This document shows, in pieces, positions 58,432 through 64,000 of a stretch of DNA of 64,000 bases (its first letter is position 1; the number at the start of each line of letters is the position of its first letter). The DNA is taken from assembly GCA_034509755.1 (NCBI GenBank), contig CM067555.1:21092142-21156141 (forward strand). Reading direction: 5' to 3'. Position numbers and translations under genes: made by a program. This DNA is from Anisodus tanguticus. Lineage: Eukaryota; Streptophyta; Magnoliopsida; Solanales; Solanaceae. Under the pieces are notes generated by a model. It was not told where the DNA came from and did no database searches. It saw only the letters and a list, made by a program, of their open reading frames with translations.

Positions 58432-60674
58432 ATACTACATGAACATGATTGTAAGTTAAGCATGGAATGCAGCTATGACTAGACATGTATAGGTTAGTTC
58501 AAAAAAGTACAAAGTGCTAGTACAGATACTATTCAACAACTATACAGGCAAGGGCATGACACAAGGTAGCTTAAGAGGCTTTACATGCCAATATGGAGGC
58601 AATTTAACACTTAAACAGGTAGGACAAGCATGTAACCAATCCAATAGATATTTGTGAGACAAACAGAGATGAGCTAAATAACCATTTAAGGGCAGCATTT
58701 CAGATATGCTAAACTAAACATATAAGACCATTCATGCTATATGTTAGGCATAATGACACTTCAAAACAAAAGCACAGTATAGTCAAGATGACTGTCCAGC
58801 AAATCCCAAGTTAAATAACTAGCATATCATAGCTAATAAACATCTAATACCTACTGAATTAGTTACAGGAAACTCAGCAACACAAGCATACTTCAACATT
58901 TCTGAGCCCAACATGATCATACAGTGTTCAGAAACCAACATACACGCACAAGGTTTCTTATCACATTTTTACTATCATAATCTCACACCCAAGTTTATAA
59001 ACAGGCATGTAGGGATTTAAAGCAAACCTATCTAACACTACTCATTTAGTCACATAAAGTATATAAACAGACTAACAAACATATGTCTAAGTCCCTAAAG
59101 AACTAAAACCCTGTTGTCACTACTAGTGTGATCTCAAAACATGTAAAGGGAAAACAACCAGAGTCACACATTCAGGTTTCAGCTACCAAAAGATCATGAT
59201 TTTAAAAGGGCATCATATCATGCTAAACACATAACTAATCTACATCATAATCTCTACTAAGCAAGCATTAAAACAAAATACCTATTACATAATACTATAT
59301 ATGAACTTAACACAACGTATCTGAGTATTAACGGTAACTAAATAGGTTAACAAACCTAATCTACTTAGACATTTAGGAACACAATAACATGGATGATTAG
59401 CTACAACACAATTAACACCAAAAAACATACAAAATACATAAAATAAGTCTGGAAGGAGGTGTATTTATCTTTCTCTTGTCGAGATCCGAAATTGACGAGC
59501 TCCTTTCCCCAATCTCACAAACTCAGCCACACATAAAGAAAATAAGACTTTAGAAAAATAAGAAAAAGCTATTAGGGTTCGGCAAAGGCCAATTTCAGGT
59601 CGCAAATTCAAATCTAGAGTTTCTTGTGTTCAAGTTGAGACTTGTTCAAGAGCTTTTTGTACACTTATTTTTTATGAGGGATAGAACCCTAAAAAATCGG
59701 ATCCCAAACGATGTGAGATTTTAGAATTGGATTTCAAATCCGTTGAAAATTGAAAATAAACAAGTCAAAGCTTGTGATGAGAGAGGATATTTTAAATGAG
59801 ATACGGCACAGGCAAGTTGGTAAGTGGCAAGGTGATTGGGGTACAACCACTCCGACGTCGCGGGTTCGAATCCGTGTGGTGACAGTCTTTGCTGAAATAT
59901 TGCAAGGGTTGTTGCTGGGTTCGCGTCTCGTTGGTCCTCTCCCTTGCAGGGCTGCCACTCGCGCATATCCCTCGATTTACATCACACCTGGCCAAGGGGC
60001 CTCTGGTACAGGTGGAGGGTTTCGCCTTCGGGACTTTCCCCTTCACAAAGAAAAGGGGCTCTTCTCCCTTTAAACGTATATTGGGCCAGGTCGCGGTCCT
60101 AAATGGACTGGACCCACTCCATTTTAAAAGAGAAATGAGGCCCAATCGGAAAAATGAGAGGCTTTGAAGGACTGACCAGTTTTGCAAATGTAGTAATCAA
60201 ATTGAATTTAAAAGATGACAACATGATTCCAATTGTGGCCAAATTGTCCGAATTTCTTTAAATCAAAACTCAAATTGAAAACCAAATTAAAACAAACCTT
60301 TTCAATAACAACCAGAAATGCAGAATTCCTTTAAACTTAAGTCAAAATGATAATGAAATTGAGGTGTTATTTTATACTTCATTCAATTAATCAATTTTTT
60401 TAATTTACGGAGTAAAATATTTATCAATTAATTTAGATAATTAATTAAATAATTGTCCTCATCAATTTGAGTTATAAATTGATAAATATATTTCAAAAAA
60501 TATATAAACAATAATAAATTTGATGAGATTTTGTCAAATGAAATGGTAAAATGTCACCGGCAAAATTTGTAAAATTATTTTCGTCTTGTAAAATGCATAT
60601 CTCACTCCGTTCATGACTCAAGAACTTTGAATAATTAAATAAAAGTATTGGAGGATAAAAATTAATTGTCAACA
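58432..60674 (-). repeat. AT-rich LTR-like repeat ending TGTCAACA
   Basis: Same family as the copies ending at 9446 and 61964. Its last 100 bp match both (CGTCTTGTAAAATGCATATCTC, GAATAATTAAATAAAAG, GGAGGATAAAAATTA). On the minus strand ATGGGGAT precedes TGTTGACA, which could be a polypurine tract before an LTR. No gene seen in the 1.3 kb before the SINE at 59805. Confidence 0.45.
59805..60060 (+). mobile_element. Possible tRNA-derived SINE
   Basis: Contains an A-box-like TGGCAAGGTGATTGG (59825-59839) and a perfect B box GGTTCGAATCC (59863-59873) at tRNA-like spacing. The downstream GC-rich body (TCCCTTGCAGGGCTGCCACT, GGGTTTCGCCTTCGGG) differs sharply from the AT-rich surroundings. It does not fold as a plausible whole tRNA. 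Ends and duplication not defined. Confidence 0.5.
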
Positions 60675-61964
60675 ATCCCCATACATCTAAAGTCTAAACT
60701 AGCTATTCAATTCTTTTCGAATGATCCATACCTTTAGTTCACCAACTAATTAGCTATAAAGATTGATAACATGTTTCATACAAAACATGGCTAGAAATTT
60801 ATATATATATATATAGGCATATGGGCTTCACCACAATATTAAGCTAGTTTGTAATCAAACTCTAAATAAGCTGATAAAAACAAAGGTGACCTACTGCTAA
60901 TCATGATTACACAATCAAATACACACTTAATCAGGTATAACTAAGTATCATAAATCCTAAATTAACACAGACATTCAGAACTAAGCATTAATATCCTAAG
61001 CTACTACACATACATGAACTAAGCAGTAATGTCCTAAACTAACAATCATACAGGAACCAAACATCAAAAACCAAATGTAATACATAAACACATAGTAAAA
61101 AGGAAAGAAAGGATGGAAGGTTACCTTTTTGCAAGGCAGCCTTGATGGAGGGTTAAAGTTGAAGATCTTTGGATGCTCTCCCACACCACGACTCGGCAGG
61201 CACACACAAAAAAGAGTAAGTTTTAGACAAAGAAATGAGAAAAACAAGAGCTGGGTTCAAAATCAAATGTCGGATCCCGCTCAAAAAGACTCAACTTTGG
61301 TATTTTCGTTCAAAGTTTTAGCTTATCGTTTTCCAACCTCTTGTAAAATGGGAAGATGGGGTCCATTTTATAGGAAACCCCAAACCCTTGAATTCAACTA
61401 GGTTTTCGATGTTGGATCAATGAAATTGGAGGGCGGGGGGGGCGGGGGGGATCCTCTTGATTTCCCTCTCGAACAATGGATCAAATTTTAGGATTCAAAA
61501 TTTGGACCGTAATTCACAGAGGAGAGGGGAGATGAAGAAGTATCTTACCTGTGATCAGATTCATGTAATTGTTTCAATTAAGACCCAATTGACACTGATT
61601 TGAAAAGACCTTTCAATTATGACCAGAAAATACAAAATCTATTAGAATTAAATAAAAATGTCAATTGATACTTCTTTTAATTAATAAAATTTCTTGAGTT
61701 AAACGAAGTAAAATATTTATCAATTTGATCATTAATAATTTTAAATAATTGCTTTCGCTATTTTCATTTTAAATTGTGATAATTATATTTAAAATTCTTA
61801 AAAATATACAAATTATGAATAATATACTTGATGATATTTTGCCAAATAAAATGGCAAATGTCGCTGAAACAATTTTGTAAAATCATTTTCGACTTGTAAA
61901 ATGCATATTTCACTCTGTTTGTGTCTCAAAAAATTTGAATAATTAAAAAGATTAGGTGTCAACA
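60675..61964 (-). repeat. Third copy of the TGTCAACA-ended repeat
   Basis: It abuts the previous copy. The end (61880-61964) has CGACTTGTAAAATGCATATTTCAC, GAATAATTAAAAAGATTAGG and TGTCAACA. On the minus strand a purine-rich AATGAGGAAGT precedes the TGTTGACA start, as before an LTR. No gene; the frames at 61129-61401 are not supported. Confidence 0.45.
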
Positions 61965-62680
61965 ACTTCCTCATTGTTGTTCGGGGATGGAAACACCATC
62001 CCTGAGTAGCAAAATTTGACGAACCTTATTTTTGGCCGACCAAATCAAAATACTTCCTGTTTTTGTGCGATTTTTGAAATTATGGCCGGACCCTGGTCTC
62101 TAGATTTCCTACATATCCCATGTTGTATGAGAAATCAGGCCACTTGTAGTTCGACTCAACTAGATTTCTAATGCAAATTTTGGGTCTTCCCGTGTAAAAA
62201 CTGAGAGATCCCCGTATGATCTGTTTGAGTGTGATCGGTCCTCTGGTATTGAGTCCACCTACATATCCCCTATCTTTGAAATCAAGTCACTTGTAGTTTG
62301 ACTCAATAAACTTAAAAGGGTATCCCTTATGCGGGAATGCCTTTGTCAGATTTTTATAAAACATTTCCGGTGTGTGTCCACCCGGTTGCGAATTTTTTAA
62401 AAGTAAAATTTTTAAAATCAATTTCATGGCTGAGTGTGGTAGGGAGTGATCCCAACTCTAGTCCAGGGAGCTTGACTCTCGTTGTCACCTTATCTCAATC
62501 GGCTGCCTAAGAAAAAATTTCACGTTTGCTCTGCATGCATCTGGGTCTGATCTGCCAACTCGTTTTCCTTTCTTAGCAGCTTCCGACCTATTTTCGTTTG
62601 TTGGGATAGTGATGTAGTTGATATTTTTATTTTACCACACATGCATGGTTTGTTGTTGTGCCCTCTTAGGCGATTATCCC
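61965..62680 (-). other. Non-coding, probably 3' internal region of a large gypsy element
   Basis: No protein domain seen. Position next to a minus-strand LTR-like start and beside tandem arrays fits the 3' untranslated part of an Ogre/Tat-like element, but this is inference from layout only. Confidence 0.3.
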
Positions 62681-63035
62681 GAGCTGGTGACTCTTTTAGT
62701 ACCGGCTGGCTCGTGGAACTTTTTTGGTTTGACTTTGTCTGAGCGGGTCACCCCCTTGGCACCGTCTGGCTCATGCTTTCCACTTGGTTAGTTTTTCCTT
62801 AAGCGGTGACCCTCTCGACACCGTATGGCTCACGTGATCCTTCATTTTGACTTCCCTCTGAGCGGGTGACCTTTTTGGCACTGTGTGACTCGTATTACTT
62901 CTAAATTTAACTTTTATCGAGCGGGTGACTATTTTGGCACCATCTGAATCGTATAACCTCTTTGGTATGACTTTTACCGAGTAGGTGACCTTTTTGGCAC
63001 CGTCTGTCTTATATTACCTCTGATTAGTCGAAGGA
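62681..63035. repeat. Six-copy tandem repeat, period 59-60 bp
   Basis: Units begin near 62681, 62741, 62801, 62860, 62919 and 62979. The consensus core is GAGCGGGTGACCTTTTTGGC followed by ACCGTCTGGCTCGTAT and a T-rich tail. Copies differ by many substitutions, so the array is old. Confidence 0.9.
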
Positions 63036-63049
63036 TGAACATTACTCTC

Positions 63050-63200
63050 GTCATTTATAAGAATGATCCTCTCGACGTTTAATATGAATGACCCTCTTGA
63101 TAGTTTGTATGAATGAATGGCCCTCTCGGTAGTGTTTGAAATGAATTAATGGCGCTCTCAGCAATGTTTGATATGAATGAATGGCCCTCTCAGCATGAAA
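63050..63200. repeat. Second tandem array, about 30-40 bp period
   Basis: About five units of the type ATGAATGAATGGCCCTCTC followed by a GGTAGTGTTTGAAAT-like part. Unit length varies. It directly follows the 60-bp array. Confidence 0.8.
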
Positions 63201-63225
63201 ATTCTTTAATAAATGACAGATATGG

Positions 63226-64000
63226 TGTCACGACTCAAATTACTTGGTTGTGCGGGCACCTAAATATTCTCACTTCGGTAGGCGAACCCTTCCCTTAATC
63301 CTTAAATAAATAATCATAAGTAATAATTCAATGAAATGAAAGTCTAAATTATAAATAATATAATGTGGAATATAACACTACCCAAGGAATCTGATCTGAA
63401 TAGTACAAGAGCTTTTAAGAATACAACTGGAATAAAATTTACAAAGACATCCTGAATACAACTTCTGTTTAGAATGAAAATTAAATAGAAAGGTCTAGAT
63501 GAACTCCACGAGATCCTCGAAGGCTAATCAAACCTCGCTCATATATCTGCAATAACTCTACACCCGAAAAGGGTGTAGCAAGAGTAGTATCAGTACATAC
63601 ATTATGTACTGGTAGATATCATAGGCCGATAACAATTAGCTAACATATGTATTAGAAAGAAACTGAAAAGATAGACATGCTCGAAATCAAGTACAAATAA
63701 TATCACATCCCAAGAATAACCACTCAAGTATAAAAAGATCAATAATCGAAGCATAGCCAATGGTGAAACACTTAAACCCAAATCTGCCAATGTTTCCTCG
63801 ATTCCTCAGAACAATCACAACCATATGTACAATCAACAAGTCTGAATCCATATATGTAAAATGTAATGATGAGTAAATATGTAATGCAATATAATATAAT
63901 ATAATGCAGTGGCCACATGAAATATACATACATACATGCTCCGGGCGGAATATATCATTGTTCCAGCAGTCATGACCCATGGGACCCGCAACGTCCATAC
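63226..64000 (-). repeat. Gypsy-type LTR, cut by window end
   Basis: Starts TGTCACGACTCAAATTAC, comparable with TGTCACGACCCGACCC at the plus-left limits of the chromovirus LTRs. Inside, GTATCAGTACATACATTATGTACTGG (63587-63612) parallels GTCAGTACGAAATAATGTACTGAG in those LTRs at a similar place. No primer-binding site lies to its left, so it would be a 3' or solo LTR on the minus strand. Confidence 0.5.

Noticed and set aside
59825..59900. Possible tRNA gene with B box GGTTCGAATCC
   Set aside because: No acceptor stem or anticodon arm could be paired. A tRNA-derived SINE head explains the promoter boxes better.
62681..63200. CRISPR-like regular repeats
   Set aside because: Repeats are contiguous and diverged without unique spacers, and the DNA is plant nuclear; this is an ordinary tandem array.

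Overview
This window reads as plant nuclear DNA, most likely from the nightshade family (Solanaceae). The evidence is the TS/SolS-type SINEs with (CAA)n ends, the style of the Ty1/copia and Ty3/gypsy elements, and one intron-containing gene with plant-type domains. Most of the 64 kb is transposable-element sequence, much of it nested. I see one convincing host gene and no bacterial, organellar, rRNA, tRNA-gene or CRISPR feature.

Layout. 1-4150: decayed Ty3/gypsy element (gag, zinc knuckle, protease, polyprotein end, 3' LTR) followed by leader-like sequence. 4150-9446: AT-rich repeat whose end recurs at 60674 and 61964, with an hAT-like insertion at 7838-8688. 10167-11112: CACTA-like element. 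11827-29736: a Ty1/copia element bounded by 1.3-kb LTRs and the 5-bp duplication AGTTG. It has been hit by an hAT element (15837-16627, 8-bp duplication CATCTTAG) and by a 10.4-kb Tekay/Del-type chromovirus on the minus strand (17310-27710, duplication CTAAC). 30563-36140: the host gene, minus strand, a CID5/6/7-type protein (PAM2, CUE, DUF1771, Smr) with five coding exons and a probable 5'-UTR exon. SINEs sit in one coding intron and in the 5'-UTR intron. 36468-40620: truncated minus-strand copia element, split by a solo LTR (37182-38568, duplication TAACT) of the same family as the 11827-29736 element. 40631-40898: small CACTA-like element. 41426-46225: complete but inactive Ale/Retrofit-like copia element (duplication GTGAG). 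46231-48350: mostly unique-looking DNA with a weak trace of exons. 48635-51079: plus-strand gypsy LTR. 51870-55560: decayed minus-strand chromovirus. 55790-60674: a large inverted repeat, two SINEs and more of the AT-rich repeat family. 62681-63200: two tandem-repeat arrays. 63226-64000: gypsy-type LTR running off the window.

The only gene likely to work for the host is the CID7-like one. Its product should bind poly(A)-binding protein through PAM2 and carry ubiquitin-binding-type (CUE) and Smr nuclease-type domains. It lies between the 3' end of the 18-kb copia element and a copia LTR just upstream of its promoter. The retroelement reading frames are all broken by stops, frameshifts or loss of catalytic residues, so none looks autonomous. 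I did not find a new biological system. The most informative features are the exact nesting history, a possible uORF that ends on the host start codon, the inverted repeat, and an unidentified exon pair encoding a C-terminal hydrophobic segment.
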